A stretch of 32,699 nucleotides of DNA from a bacterium. Lineage in GTDB: Bacteria; UBP6; UBA1177. The position numbers were made by a program, and so were the translations under genes. The stretch's first letter is position 1. Each line of letters begins with the position of its first letter. The notes below the pieces were generated by a model that was given only the letters and a program-made list of their open reading frames with translations, ran no database searches and was not told the DNA's origin. The DNA is taken from contig JAKLDO010000035.1 in the NCBI GenBank assembly GCA_022703485.1, positions 1 to 32,699 of the forward strand, read 5' to 3'. Positions 9,087-17,341 of this stretch are shown here, one piece after another.

Positions 9087-9782
9087 ATGAAAAGAAAAGA
9101 CTTGCTGTTTATTTCTGTCTGCGCACTTTTTCTGGCACCGTTTTTCGTGTTCCCGGAAGTTTTAAGGATATACAATGATCTCAATGCATCCAATGGAATG
9201 ATCATGAGCTTTATTAAATTCGCAATCCTTGCGACCCTTGGAGAAGTCATAGGACTGAGGATCAAGACCGGAAATTACTATGAGAAAGGATTCGGTGTAA
9301 TTCCTAGAGCGATAGTGTGGGGATTCCTCGGACTGGGAATAAAAGCGGCATTCGTCATATTCGGAGTGGGAACGCCTGCTTTCCTTAAATATATGGGGCT
9401 TCCTGTCGCTCCCGACACTCTCAACTCTGAGGGAGTATCGTCCCTGAAACTCATTACTGCTTTTTCAATAAGCACTTTCATGAATGTGATCTTCGCCCCG
9501 ATCTTCATGACACTTCACCGCATAACTGACATGCACATCGCATCAACAGGCGGCACGCTGAAAGGCTTTTTCTCACCTATCAGGTTTGAGAAACACTTTA
9601 CAGAGCTGAACTGGAAAGTTCAGTGGAATTTTGTTTTCCTTAAGACAATACCGCTTTTCTGGATACCGGCACACACAATAACATTCCTGCTTCCTGAAAA
9701 TCACAGGGTTCTGTTCGCGGCCATTCTCGGTGTTGTTCTCGGTGTTTTTCTTGCGATCGCAAGTCTGAAAGGAAAAAAATAA
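9087..9782 (+). CDS. Integral membrane protein, tentatively bacterial Mpv17/PMP22-like
   Basis: This 231-residue protein has about four to five hydrophobic helices: near 8-24, 38-56, 72-92, 120-142 and 200-226. The C-terminal part, with a FTELNWKVQWNF segment, then a KTIPLFWIPAHTITFLLP stretch and a final hydrophobic helix, resembles the C-terminal pattern (W, NF, VP-like, W) of the Mpv17/PMP22 family. Bacterial members of that family are known but uncharacterised. I base this on pattern memory, so the family name is tentative while the membrane location is firm. AAGG precedes the ATG. It stands alone on the plus strand between two minus-strand blocks, and its stop is only five bases from the convergent kelch gene. 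Confidence 0.8.
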   Translation: MKRKDLLFISVCALFLAPFFVFPEVLRIYNDLNASNGMIMSFIKFAILATLGEVIGLRIKTGNYYEKGFGVIPRAIVWGFLGLGIKAAFVIFGVGTPAFLKYMGLPVAPDTLNSEGVSSLKLITAFSISTFMNVIFAPIFMTLHRITDMHIASTGGTLKGFFSPIRFEKHFTELNWKVQWNFVFLKTIPLFWIPAHTITFLLPENHRVLFAAILGVVLGVFLAIASLKGKK

Positions 9783-9787
9783 CCTGA

Positions 9788-11458
9788 TTATTTGATCACA
9801 TTTATCTCAATAGCGCCGACTGCGGCACCAGCACTTCCAAGCTTTGAAATACCGCCTGTGATGAACATCTTTCCGTTATCCTTGTCTATCGTTCCCCTTG
9901 GAAGGATGCGGTTGAATTTCATGGGGTATGTAAGCGGACTGTCCGCCATTAAAAAATCGTTTTTTGTCATAACCTGATAAATATTTGTGCCGGCACTTAT
10001 GTCATCTTTTTCTGTCTGACTTCCGCCCGCTCCACCGATGATTATGAAATGTGATTTAGCGGTATTATAGACTACATCCGAAAAGAATACCGCTGATCCC
10101 CAAGCCATAATGTTCTTGCTGGAAGCGGTGACAGATTTCTGTGCAATGTTCCATCTGTGCGCTTTTTTATTGTCGGCAAGCGCATTATCACCGGTATTTT
10201 CAAGCCCTCCGAACGTGTAGAGGTTGTCCTCGACCATAAGACTTCTTGTGTAGAACAGGTTCGGTCCGCCGACTCCATCCCATGCTGTGGCGGCAGTAGC
10301 GGTATAGAAACTTGCGACTGAAGCCGGTTCAATCGCACGGCCTCCTGCCGAGAAAAGAGTCCCCGATGAGATCCCGGCGGCCGGAGCAAGCATTGTGTCC
10401 TTGTCAACGGGAGCCATCTCTCTGATCGCCGACAATGTCACTGTGCCTGTTGATTCGACTATGTCAAAAGCATAGACTTTATTAACAGGTGTATAATCCT
10501 TGCCCATTCCGCCTATCAGATAGACGGTTTTCTGCGTATCGCTGACATTCTGGACATAATAGGTCTGGAAAGGATAGAACGGCATGTTCGTGAAAGAAAG
10601 TCCCATGTCGGTCGTCGAGTTGGCAACAACAGTTCCTGTGTTATTGTTCCTCATGTTAAGTTTCGGGTAGCTCGGAACATATCTTTCAACAGTGGTCGCC
10701 TGTATTGAGAAGCTGTATGGAAGTGTCGGGTATCCTGCAACAGTGAAACTGCCGAGATCCATCTGCCTTACTCCGCCGAATATTACTACGCTGCCGTCGG
10801 AAAGAAGCACTGCTTCGTGCATTGCCCTCTCTTCGTTCATTTCTGCAAGAGTCTCTATTTTACCTGATTCGACATCTATTATCTCAACAGATTTGCTTGC
10901 CGGACATTTTACGGCCGAACATGAAGTAAATCCGCCGGTCAGCAGTATCCTGCCATCCTGAAGAAGCGTGGCAGTGTGTCCGAACCTCGGTATTGTAAGA
11001 GGATCGGGGAGACACGCCTGTCCTGATGTAGGATAAAGAACTGCGTTTATGGATGTCTTGTCACCGGCCTTGAAATTCATATTGGTTATTCTGCCGAGCC
11101 ACTTCACTTCATTGGAATCGGTCCCGAAGCCTGATATCACAACTGTAGCATTGCTGACATCCTTTATTCCGGATATCTCCATTGATGATGAAATGTCTTC
11201 TTTCTTAAAGGATTTCTGGAAAACCAGATTGCCTTCTACATCGGAAATAGTGAATGTTATGCTCCCTAGACTGGAATAGTTGTGAGCACCTATCGCATTT
11301 GCAACACAGCTGTTGTCAACTATTCTCAGACTTATTCCCTGATCTTCATTAACTTCTCCGCACCCGTCCTCCTCACATTTCCCGCCGTCGCAGGAAATAA
11401 CGGTAAGGGAAAAGAGAAGCACGATCAAAAACTGGAAAGATCTTCTGGTCAAATTCAA
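9788..11458 (-). CDS. Kelch-repeat beta-propeller lipoprotein
   Basis: The 556-residue product has a signal peptide ending in lipobox VISC (Cys23). It then has a short acidic Cys-containing linker and an immunoglobulin-like N-terminal region (about 40-145). The remainder carries at least six kelch-like blade motifs of hydrophobic residues followed by GG: ILLTGGFT, VVIFGGVR, VYLIGGMG, LFSAGGRA, LYTFGGLE, FIIIGGAG and MFITGGIS. This predicts a six- or seven-bladed propeller anchored to a membrane and facing the periplasm or exterior, presumably a binding platform. No catalytic motif is seen. Its ATG overlaps the stop of the upstream phosphodiesterase gene by four bases (ATGA), so translation is probably coupled. 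Confidence 0.85.
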   Translation of the reverse strand: MNLTRRSFQFLIVLLFSLTVISCDGGKCEEDGCGEVNEDQGISLRIVDNSCVANAIGAHNYSSLGSITFTISDVEGNLVFQKSFKKEDISSSMEISGIKDVSNATVVISGFGTDSNEVKWLGRITNMNFKAGDKTSINAVLYPTSGQACLPDPLTIPRFGHTATLLQDGRILLTGGFTSCSAVKCPASKSVEIIDVESGKIETLAEMNEERAMHEAVLLSDGSVVIFGGVRQMDLGSFTVAGYPTLPYSFSIQATTVERYVPSYPKLNMRNNNTGTVVANSTTDMGLSFTNMPFYPFQTYYVQNVSDTQKTVYLIGGMGKDYTPVNKVYAFDIVESTGTVTLSAIREMAPVDKDTMLAPAAGISSGTLFSAGGRAIEPASVASFYTATAATAWDGVGGPNLFYTRSLMVEDNLYTFGGLENTGDNALADNKKAHRWNIAQKSVTASSKNIMAWGSAVFFSDVVYNTAKSHFIIIGGAGGSQTEKDDISAGTNIYQVMTKNDFLMADSPLTYPMKFNRILPRGTIDKDNGKMFITGGISKLGSAGAAVGAIEINVIK

Positions 11459-11994
11459 TTCTCCATCCTGTTCAAACTGTTATTTAAAAACTTTTTTTCG
11501 CAAAATGAGTTTATCCGGCTGCCGTCCGCTGCATCAAATATGCCAAGCGACACTATCCTGGTCCCTTGAACTTCGAGCATTGCATATGTTTTGCGGCCTG
11601 TGAGCCCGTCTTTACCTAGAGATCCAGGATTTAGAAAGATAACGCCGTCCTTCACTTCGATGGAAGGCATGTGCGTGTGTCCGTAGACAACAATGTCCGG
11701 TCTGCAGTCATTTATTTCCCGGAAATTTGACATTATCATTCTGTGCGGAGCACTAAGGTTGTGTACAAGAAAGAATTTCACACCGTCGATCACATCGCAT
11801 ACCGTCTGCGGAACGATCCCTTCAAGAGATGAATCCGTATTACCGGCCACGGCATAAAAGTTTTCGATCGATGAGAACTCTCTCATGAATTTCCTGTCCC
11901 CGACATCGCCTGCATGAAGGACTGCCTGAACCCCGAGTTCGCCGATCTTTATCGGCATATTCCCGTGTGTATCCGATATCACAAGGATTTTCAT
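11455..11994 (-). CDS. YfcE/MJ0936-type metallophosphoesterase
   Basis: The product is a compact calcineurin-like phosphodiesterase of 179 residues. The metal-binding motifs are all present in order: SDTHGN with Asp8 and His10, HAGDVGD with Asp30, GNTD with Asn52, LVHN with His78 and YGHTH with His106 and His108. This matches the YfcE family of cytoplasmic, manganese-dependent phosphodiesterases; the physiological substrate is not known for this family. It has no signal peptide. It is coupled by a four-base overlap to the kelch lipoprotein downstream, an odd pairing of a cytoplasmic enzyme with a surface protein. A promoter-like site lies at 12023-12051. Confidence 0.92.
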   Translation of the reverse strand: MKILVISDTHGNMPIKIGELGVQAVLHAGDVGDRKFMREFSSIENFYAVAGNTDSSLEGIVPQTVCDVIDGVKFFLVHNLSAPHRMIMSNFREINDCRPDIVVYGHTHMPSIEVKDGVIFLNPGSLGKDGLTGRKTYAMLEVQGTRIVSLGIFDAADGSRINSFCEKKFLNNSLNRMEN

Positions 11995-12022
11995 AAACAG
12001 TCCCGCAAAAAAACCGACGCTA

Positions 12023-12051
12023 TATATAACATGCAGTTACTGATAAGTCAA
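12023..12051 (-). promoter_or_regulatory. Promoter of the phosphodiesterase/kelch operon
   Basis: On the minus strand TTGACT (12051-12046) is followed after 17 bases by TATATA (12028-12023); TTATAT at a 16-base spacing overlaps it. The transcript would start near 12015, about 20 bases before the ATG. Confidence 0.5.
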
Positions 12052-12070
12052 AAATACAATATAATTGGTT

Positions 12071-13825
12071 CTACCGGTCTGATATTATCGATACTTTGGA
12101 AGCTAGTTCGATGAACGCTCCGGCGCATTTAGGACAGAATTGCGAGCCTATGTTCTGTTTTATGATCTCTATGGCTTTCGGTTCTGTAAGCGCTTTTCTA
12201 TACGGTCTGTCGGAGGTTATGGCGTCAAAAGTGTCGGCGATCGCTATTATCCTTGCTCCGAGAGGTATGTCAGTACCCTTTATCATTGAAGGATATCCGT
12301 TCCCGTCCCATCTTTCGTGGTGGAAAAGTATCAGCGGGACAACATCGTTGAGCGAATTGAGCGGCCTGAGTATCTCGGCACCGATCACAGCATGCTCCTG
12401 TATCTTTGCATACTCCTCGTCACTCAGCTTTCCCGGTTTGAGAAGAATGTCATCGCGGACACCGATCTTTCCTATGTCATGAAGATTTGCCGCGATCTCA
12501 AGCTTGTCCAGCTCAAAAATTGAAAGCCCCATCTGTCTTCCGAGCATCAGCGAATATTTTGAAACTCTGGATGTGTGACCTTTTGTGTATTCATCGCGTG
12601 CTTCGAGCGCAGTTACAAGGGCTTTTATGGTCGAAAGCATGTACTCGTATTCCTTCTTGTAGATATTGTACCGTTCAAGAAGGAGCTGTTCGACTACGAT
12701 TATGAGTTTTTCAATGTCAAAAGGCTTGATGAAATATCTTGAAACGCCGAGCTTCTCGCTTTTCTTAATGTCGCTTTTCCTGTCACGGCTGCTCATCATT
12801 ATGAAAGAAACATCCCTCAGTTCCGGGATCTCACGCATTATCTTTACGAGGTCATAACCTGTCATTCCCGGCATCTCAACATCGGTTATCACGATCTCGG
12901 GTCTTTCCTGCACAGCGAGCTCAAGGGCCTGTTCGGCATTGGAGGCCATGATGACATTGTGGCTGTTCTTGATCAGGGCGTGCGATATCATCTCAGCCGA
13001 GACCTTGCTGTCATCCACAACGAGGATCTTGTTCCTCTTTTTTCTATCAAGGACGCCGAAATAATCTTTTATCTTTTCTATAAGATTGTCCGGAGAAACA
13101 GGCTTGACAAGATAGTCATCCGCACCGTAATTGAAAGCGGTGTCTATATCTATCGGCTGGCTTTTGCTTGAAAGTATTACGACGGGGATGAAGCGGCCTT
13201 CATTGTTCTCCTTGATCTTGCGGCACAGCTCAAGTCCGCCCATTTTAGGCATCTCGATATCGGTGATGATTATGTTCGGAAGATACCTGCAGTATTTTTC
13301 ATAACCGTCCTCGCCGTCGACTGCTGTTATAAGGTTGTAATCGCTGTCGCCCAGAGTTGTCTTTATGAAATGGTGCATCACCGGGCTGTCATCTACATAG
13401 AGTATGGTCTTCTTTTCAGGAATGATATCGGATTGCTGAGAGATCATTGCAGACTCCGCAGAAGTTTCTTGCTGTGGAACCATGGAATCAAGCACAGAAT
13501 TGAAATCGTCCTTGTCGGCAACATGTATGTTCCTGTAATTTTTCAGTGAAGCGAGCACCTCGTTCTTCAATCCGGGGCCGTCCTTGATCATGAAAATTAC
13601 AAGCTCAGATTCCATTTTCATGCCAAGCTCTTTAAGAAAATCAGCCGCATCCATGTCTGCAAGAGAGCTCTGAATGACGATCATATCGGGCTTGAACGAT
13701 ACGATCTTCTGTCTGACCGATGAGATCTCGGGATAGATAAAATCATAATCGATATTTCTGGAAAGATAGTATTTTGTAAGGACGATCTTTATTATGTTTA
13801 TATCAACAACATTGAGTACTTTCAT
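12071..13825 (-). CDS. Response regulator with three receiver-like domains and an HD-GYP phosphodiesterase
   Basis: The 584-residue protein has four parts. Residues 1-115 look like a degenerate receiver: the fold pattern is there, but the phospho-acceptor position reads QSSL and has no Asp. The first intact receiver (about 139-257) has Asp145/146, phospho-acceptor Asp189 and Lys241. The second (about 265-385) has Asp271/272, Asp315 and Lys367. A helical linker leads to the HD-GYP domain (about 395-580) with His417, the HDIGK motif (His449, Asp450), His478, FHHERWDGNGYP (His502, His503) and DTFDAITSDRPYR. All metal and GYP residues are present, so cyclic-di-GMP hydrolysis controlled by phosphorelay is likely. 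No kinase is adjacent. GGTGATC precedes the ATG. Confidence 0.93.
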   Translation of the reverse strand: MKVLNVVDINIIKIVLTKYYLSRNIDYDFIYPEISSVRQKIVSFKPDMIVIQSSLADMDAADFLKELGMKMESELVIFMIKDGPGLKNEVLASLKNYRNIHVADKDDFNSVLDSMVPQQETSAESAMISQQSDIIPEKKTILYVDDSPVMHHFIKTTLGDSDYNLITAVDGEDGYEKYCRYLPNIIITDIEMPKMGGLELCRKIKENNEGRFIPVVILSSKSQPIDIDTAFNYGADDYLVKPVSPDNLIEKIKDYFGVLDRKKRNKILVVDDSKVSAEMISHALIKNSHNVIMASNAEQALELAVQERPEIVITDVEMPGMTGYDLVKIMREIPELRDVSFIMMSSRDRKSDIKKSEKLGVSRYFIKPFDIEKLIIVVEQLLLERYNIYKKEYEYMLSTIKALVTALEARDEYTKGHTSRVSKYSLMLGRQMGLSIFELDKLEIAANLHDIGKIGVRDDILLKPGKLSDEEYAKIQEHAVIGAEILRPLNSLNDVVPLILFHHERWDGNGYPSMIKGTDIPLGARIIAIADTFDAITSDRPYRKALTEPKAIEIIKQNIGSQFCPKCAGAFIELASKVSIISDR

Positions 13826-13852
13826 AGATCACCACACAAAAAAACCGCGATG

Positions 13853-13881
13853 ATTATACTTGTTAAAAAAACTTCCTGCAA
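13853..13881 (-). promoter_or_regulatory. Promoter of the HD-GYP gene
   Basis: On the minus strand a perfect TATAAT (13858-13853) lies 17 bases after TTGCAG (13881-13876), giving a leader of about 20 bases. It shares the 200-base divergent gap 13826-14026 with the tdk promoter; nothing else is evident in that gap. Confidence 0.55.
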
Positions 13882-13970
13882 GAAGATTGTGCAGTAAAAA
13901 AGGGGCGTTTTTGATATTTTTCATCATTAATGTAACAATATGTCACCTTTTTAGCCATATGCCTAAAAAT

Positions 13971-13998
13971 TTGACTGGAAAAGATAAACTTTTAGAAT
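13971..13998 (+). promoter_or_regulatory. Sigma70-type promoter of tdk
   Basis: TTGACT (13971-13976), a 16-base spacer and TAGAAT (13993-13998). The predicted transcript starts near 14005, about 22 bases before the start codon. Box sequences and spacing are the same as at 26374-26401. Confidence 0.65.
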
Positions 13999-14026
13999 CT
14001 GTCTGCCGGTTAACAATCTGACGGAC

Positions 14027-14626
14027 ATGTCCATGGCAAAGCTTTATTTCAGATATGGTGCGATGGGGGCGAGCAAGACTTCCAATGCACTTATGGTCGA
14101 ATACAATTACAGAGAAAGAGGCCAGAATGCCGTAATAATGAAACCTTCCATTGATACAAGGGAAGGTGTCGATGTAGTGAAAAGCAGGATAGGGATCGGT
14201 GTGAAAGCAGTGCTGATATTTCCTGATTCGGATGTTTTCAAAACTGTTGACAGCCTGAACAGAGATTCAAAAATAGACTGTATTATCATCGATGAGGCCC
14301 AGTTCCTTTCAGGTGATCAGGTCGATCAGTTCTGCAAAGTCGTTGACCTGCTTTCAATACCTGTCATTGCTTACGGTCTCCGAGCCGATTTCAGGGGAGA
14401 GCTTTTTGAGGGCAGTCTGCGGCTCCTTGCCATGGCTGATACGATAGAAGAGATAAAGACTGTCTGCTGGTGCTCAAAAAAGGCCATCATGAACGCAAGA
14501 GTGGTTAACGGAAAAGTTGTCAAGGAGGGGGAACAGATACTCATCGGAGGCAATGAAAGCTATATCGCCCTGTGCAGAAAGCACTGGGCAGAGGGAAATC
14601 TGGGAACGAAGAAGGAGGAAAAATGA
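14027..14626 (+). CDS. tdk: Thymidine kinase (type II)
   Basis: This salvage enzyme phosphorylates thymidine to dTMP with ATP. Its 199 residues fit the type II (E. coli-like) family. The P-loop is GAMGASKT at 11-18, where the usual Gly before Lys is Ser, a variant found in other members. Walker B is CIIIDEAQF with Asp89 and Glu90. The structural zinc ligands are Cys147, Cys149, Cys183 and His186, and the thymidine lasso segment (GNESYIALCRKHW) is present. Two starts are possible, 14027 and 14033; neither has a strong ribosome site. The stop overlaps the ATG of the glutamine synthetase gene by four bases, implying translational coupling. Confidence 0.94.
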   Translation: MSMAKLYFRYGAMGASKTSNALMVEYNYRERGQNAVIMKPSIDTREGVDVVKSRIGIGVKAVLIFPDSDVFKTVDSLNRDSKIDCIIIDEAQFLSGDQVDQFCKVVDLLSIPVIAYGLRADFRGELFEGSLRLLAMADTIEEIKTVCWCSKKAIMNARVVNGKVVKEGEQILIGGNESYIALCRKHWAEGNLGTKKEEK

Positions 14627-16491
14627 AAAAGGACCTGCAGTGGACGGTTCCGGACCAGTTTAAAAATCCGGAAACCCTGAAAACATATCTCAACAACTTC
14701 AGGGAGATCCGGTTCATAAGTCTTGTGGGAATAGATTTTCTCGGGAACGACACCGATGAAAGGATACCCGTCGATTATTTCATAAAAAACATGGCGGACA
14801 TCTTTTCAGGCGGAGTCCAGACAGACGGATCTTCGGTCAACCTTCCCGGAATAGCCACTCTGAACGACGCAAAGATAGATTTTGTAATTGACACGGGTTC
14901 CAAGTGGTTCGTGGACCATAATTTCGACAATCTTACAGCTGAAGGAAAACCTGTCGCGACAGTCAGGATCCCCATTTTTTTCAAGCACCACAACAAACTG
15001 TGCTGCAGCAGGTCGGTACTGAAAAACACCATGAGCCATGTCAGGAAAGAGCTTATTGCCATAATAACCGCGAACAAAGACCTTCTGCCTGAACCCGCAA
15101 GATATTCGGAGATCAAAGACATAGAGTTCACGCTCGGGACAGAGCTCGAATTCTGGGTGAGGAGCGCCGTGGACAAAGTTCCCGCCAGAGACCTTGAAGT
15201 AAGCCAGATGCTCAAGGAGTCATACTGGAAAAGGACCAAAGGCCAGGTCCGCACATGCCTTGAAGAGGCTCTTGAAGTCCTCGGTCTCTACGGATTCGAA
15301 CCTGAAATGGGACACAAGGAGGTCGGCGGAATAAAAGGAAAGATCTCGGCGGACGGAAGGCTGTTCGATGTCATGGAACAGCTTGAGATAAACTGGAAAT
15401 ACAGTGATCCCCTGACCGCATGCGACAATGAGCTTTTTGCAAGAATAGTTATAAAGGAGATCTTCAGAAGGTCGGGTCTTGAAGCCACTGTCGTGGCAAA
15501 ACCTGTTGAAGGGGCCGCCGGAAGCGGAGAACACATGCATGTAGGAATGGTTGCCATACTCAAGAACGGAATGAAGATCAATCTTTTCGCACCTCAGTCA
15601 AACGACATATTTCTTTCAAGTACGGGATACGGTGCATTGATGGGCCTGCTCCGCAACTGGGAAGTGGTGAACCCGTTCGTGACCCACTCGAACTCAGCTT
15701 TAAAAAGGCTCAAACCCGGTTTTGAAGCCCCGGTATCTATCGCGGCGTCCCTGGGAATGTCTCCGCAGAGCCCGTCAAGGAACAGATCGGTGCTTGCATG
15801 CCTTGTCAGAGGAGACAATCCTGCGACCACAAGATTTGAGATAAGGGCGCCTAACCCGCACACGAATTCATACCTTGCAATGAGCGCATTTCTGATCGCC
15901 ATGCTTGACGGCATAAGGTACTCGACAGGCCGCAGTCCTTCCGATCTTGATGCCGAGATACATAAAAAGCAGGGCGAACCTTCGGGATATCTAATGAAAG
16001 ACAGGGAATATGTATCGGAAAAGGACCTTTTTGAAGATTATACTCCTGCCGAAAGGGAATCCCTGTTCGGAAAAGCCCCTGCAACGGTATATGAAGCCAT
16101 ATCACCTATCGAGAGCACCCCTGAACTGTACAGGAACACTCCTTTATCCCCTTCAATAGTCAGATCTTTCTATCTGAGCGCTCTCAGAAAATGGGAAGTC
16201 GAGATCGTTCAGAAGGAAATCCCTGCTATAATCAAGGATCTGAGATCAATAGAAAGGTATGATGAGCTTGAGAACGACCTTGATTACAAGACTTGGGAAA
16301 GCATTGCAAGTCTCAGGAACCTGATAGCCAAGGACAGCCTTTCACAGAAATCGCTTGTTTCGAGATTGAAAGAAAGCCTTTCAAAAGGTGATTACGCCCG
16401 GGCGAGCTCACAGTTCCTTGAACTTCAGAGAGTCTATTCAGAGCTGAAGGAGGTCACCAATCTGTACCGTTCCAACATGGTTTCAGAATAA
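14623..16491 (+). CDS. Divergent long glutamine synthetase
   Basis: This protein is predicted to make glutamine from glutamate and ammonia with ATP. I start at 14623 (622 aa), because AAGGAGG lies just before it and it overlaps the tdk stop as ATGA. It is longer than type I (about 440-470) and shorter than type III (about 700). Residues 30-130 form a beta-grasp-like part with GVQTDGSSVNLPGI. Catalytic motifs follow: the Glu174/Glu176 pair in GTELEF, the EPEMGHKE region (228-233), a GSGEHMHVGM motif with His304 and His306, and FEIRAPNPHTNSYLA with Arg404, Glu406 and Arg408. The last 110 residues are charged and helical, unlike standard type I. It resembles the long clostridial-type synthetases as I recall them. 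No regulator gene is beside it. Confidence 0.88.
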   Translation: MKKDLQWTVPDQFKNPETLKTYLNNFREIRFISLVGIDFLGNDTDERIPVDYFIKNMADIFSGGVQTDGSSVNLPGIATLNDAKIDFVIDTGSKWFVDHNFDNLTAEGKPVATVRIPIFFKHHNKLCCSRSVLKNTMSHVRKELIAIITANKDLLPEPARYSEIKDIEFTLGTELEFWVRSAVDKVPARDLEVSQMLKESYWKRTKGQVRTCLEEALEVLGLYGFEPEMGHKEVGGIKGKISADGRLFDVMEQLEINWKYSDPLTACDNELFARIVIKEIFRRSGLEATVVAKPVEGAAGSGEHMHVGMVAILKNGMKINLFAPQSNDIFLSSTGYGALMGLLRNWEVVNPFVTHSNSALKRLKPGFEAPVSIAASLGMSPQSPSRNRSVLACLVRGDNPATTRFEIRAPNPHTNSYLAMSAFLIAMLDGIRYSTGRSPSDLDAEIHKKQGEPSGYLMKDREYVSEKDLFEDYTPAERESLFGKAPATVYEAISPIESTPELYRNTPLSPSIVRSFYLSALRKWEVEIVQKEIPAIIKDLRSIERYDELENDLDYKTWESIASLRNLIAKDSLSQKSLVSRLKESLSKGDYARASSQFLELQRVYSELKEVTNLYRSNMVSE

Positions 16492-16508
16492 TTTTCCTTT
16501 TCCCTTAA

Positions 16509-16537
16509 TTGACTTTTTCATACATGGGCTTTAAAAT
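16509..16537 (+). promoter_or_regulatory. Promoter of the heat-shock/unknown gene cluster
   Basis: TTGACT (16509-16514), 17 bases, TAAAAT (16532-16537), followed by the GGAGAG ribosome site of the next gene. No CIRCE-type inverted repeat is visible, so the regulation looks housekeeping or unknown. Confidence 0.55.
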
Positions 16538-16562
16538 CAGTTGAATTTTTTCCGGAGAGAAA

Positions 16563-16967
16563 ATGGAGATCACACGGATCATTCAGCTCAGAGCCAGGCT
16601 TGAAAAGGCTTTGCTGACATATCTGGGCAGCGGCGGAAGGTCTTTCAGCCACAAAAAGGACATGCGTTTCATCAATCCGAGAATGGATGTGTACACTGAC
16701 GGTCAAAGGCAGCTGATATTTCTTGAAACCCCTGCTGTAAACAAGGATTCCATTAAAATAGATGTTTCAGACAGGAACATCGTTTTTTCTGCAGAAAAGA
16801 AAATATGCAGGAATTCAGACCGTAAATACATCCAGATAGAAAGAAGCGTGGGGACATTTTTCAAGACCGTGCCGCTCGCATTTGACGATCTTAACATATC
16901 CGGCATCTGCCACACATACAGACACGGGGTAATTAAAATTGAAATAGAGTTCAGCGGAGGAAAATGA
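16563..16967 (+). CDS. Small heat-shock protein (Hsp20/alpha-crystallin family)
   Basis: This is a probable ATP-independent holdase chaperone of 134 residues. After a short basic N-terminal arm (1-37), the alpha-crystallin domain runs from NPRMDVY to the end. The pattern includes LIFLETPAVNKDSIKIDV (the usual ELPG.. position), IQIERSVGTFFKTVPL (usual ER..G.F.R...LP) and a final HGVIKIEIEF (usual NGVL.I..P). The sequence is divergent, and no separate C-terminal I-x-I tail extends beyond the last strand. GGAGAG precedes the ATG. Its stop overlaps the start of the next gene as ATGA, so it heads a tightly coupled group of four genes. Confidence 0.82.
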   Translation: MEITRIIQLRARLEKALLTYLGSGGRSFSHKKDMRFINPRMDVYTDGQRQLIFLETPAVNKDSIKIDVSDRNIVFSAEKKICRNSDRKYIQIERSVGTFFKTVPLAFDDLNISGICHTYRHGVIKIEIEFSGGK

Positions 16968-17329
16968 AAAAACTGCTACTGACCGTCATAATCACATTCA
17001 TGTTCTTTACTGTTAATGCGCAAAAAGAGCAGAAAGAAGCTTCCGTAGGCTGGAGCAAAAAGGATGGGGCTGTCGAATATTCGATATCCTTCCACCCTGA
17101 GTACAAAATAAATCTGAAAGCCCCTTTCAATTTCAATCTTCTCGACAGCTCAAAAAAGCAGATCGCAAAGATCGAGTGGAGCTCTTTTGTAAAAGATGAA
17201 AAAGGTGTCTACAGATATTCATCCAGAAATAATGAGAGTTTTCTGAAATACTGGTTCGTTGCATGCAAATATCAGAAAGATGAGATCGTTTCATGCAAAA
17301 CATTTTCACAGACTATTGAAATAAAATAA
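16964..17329 (+). CDS. Small secreted protein of unknown function
   Basis: The product has 121 residues with a clear signal peptide (MKKLLL, a hydrophobic core, VNA cleavage near residue 19). The mature part of about 100 residues is predicted mostly beta, with alternating hydrophobic residues and two Cys (101 and 111) that could form a disulfide in the periplasm. I do not recognise the family. It overlaps the Hsp20 gene by four bases and has an AGCGGAGG ribosome site inside that gene's end. It is followed after 12 bases by the next gene, so it belongs to the same transcript. Confidence 0.7.
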   Translation: MKKLLLTVIITFMFFTVNAQKEQKEASVGWSKKDGAVEYSISFHPEYKINLKAPFNFNLLDSSKKQIAKIEWSSFVKDEKGVYRYSSRNNESFLKYWFVACKYQKDEIVSCKTFSQTIEIK

Positions 17330-17341
17330 GGGAGGACCTTA

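Noticed and set aside
16492..16562. A CIRCE operator controlling the hsp20 gene
   Set aside because: The nine-base inverted repeat typical of HrcA operators is not found between the promoter and the start codon.
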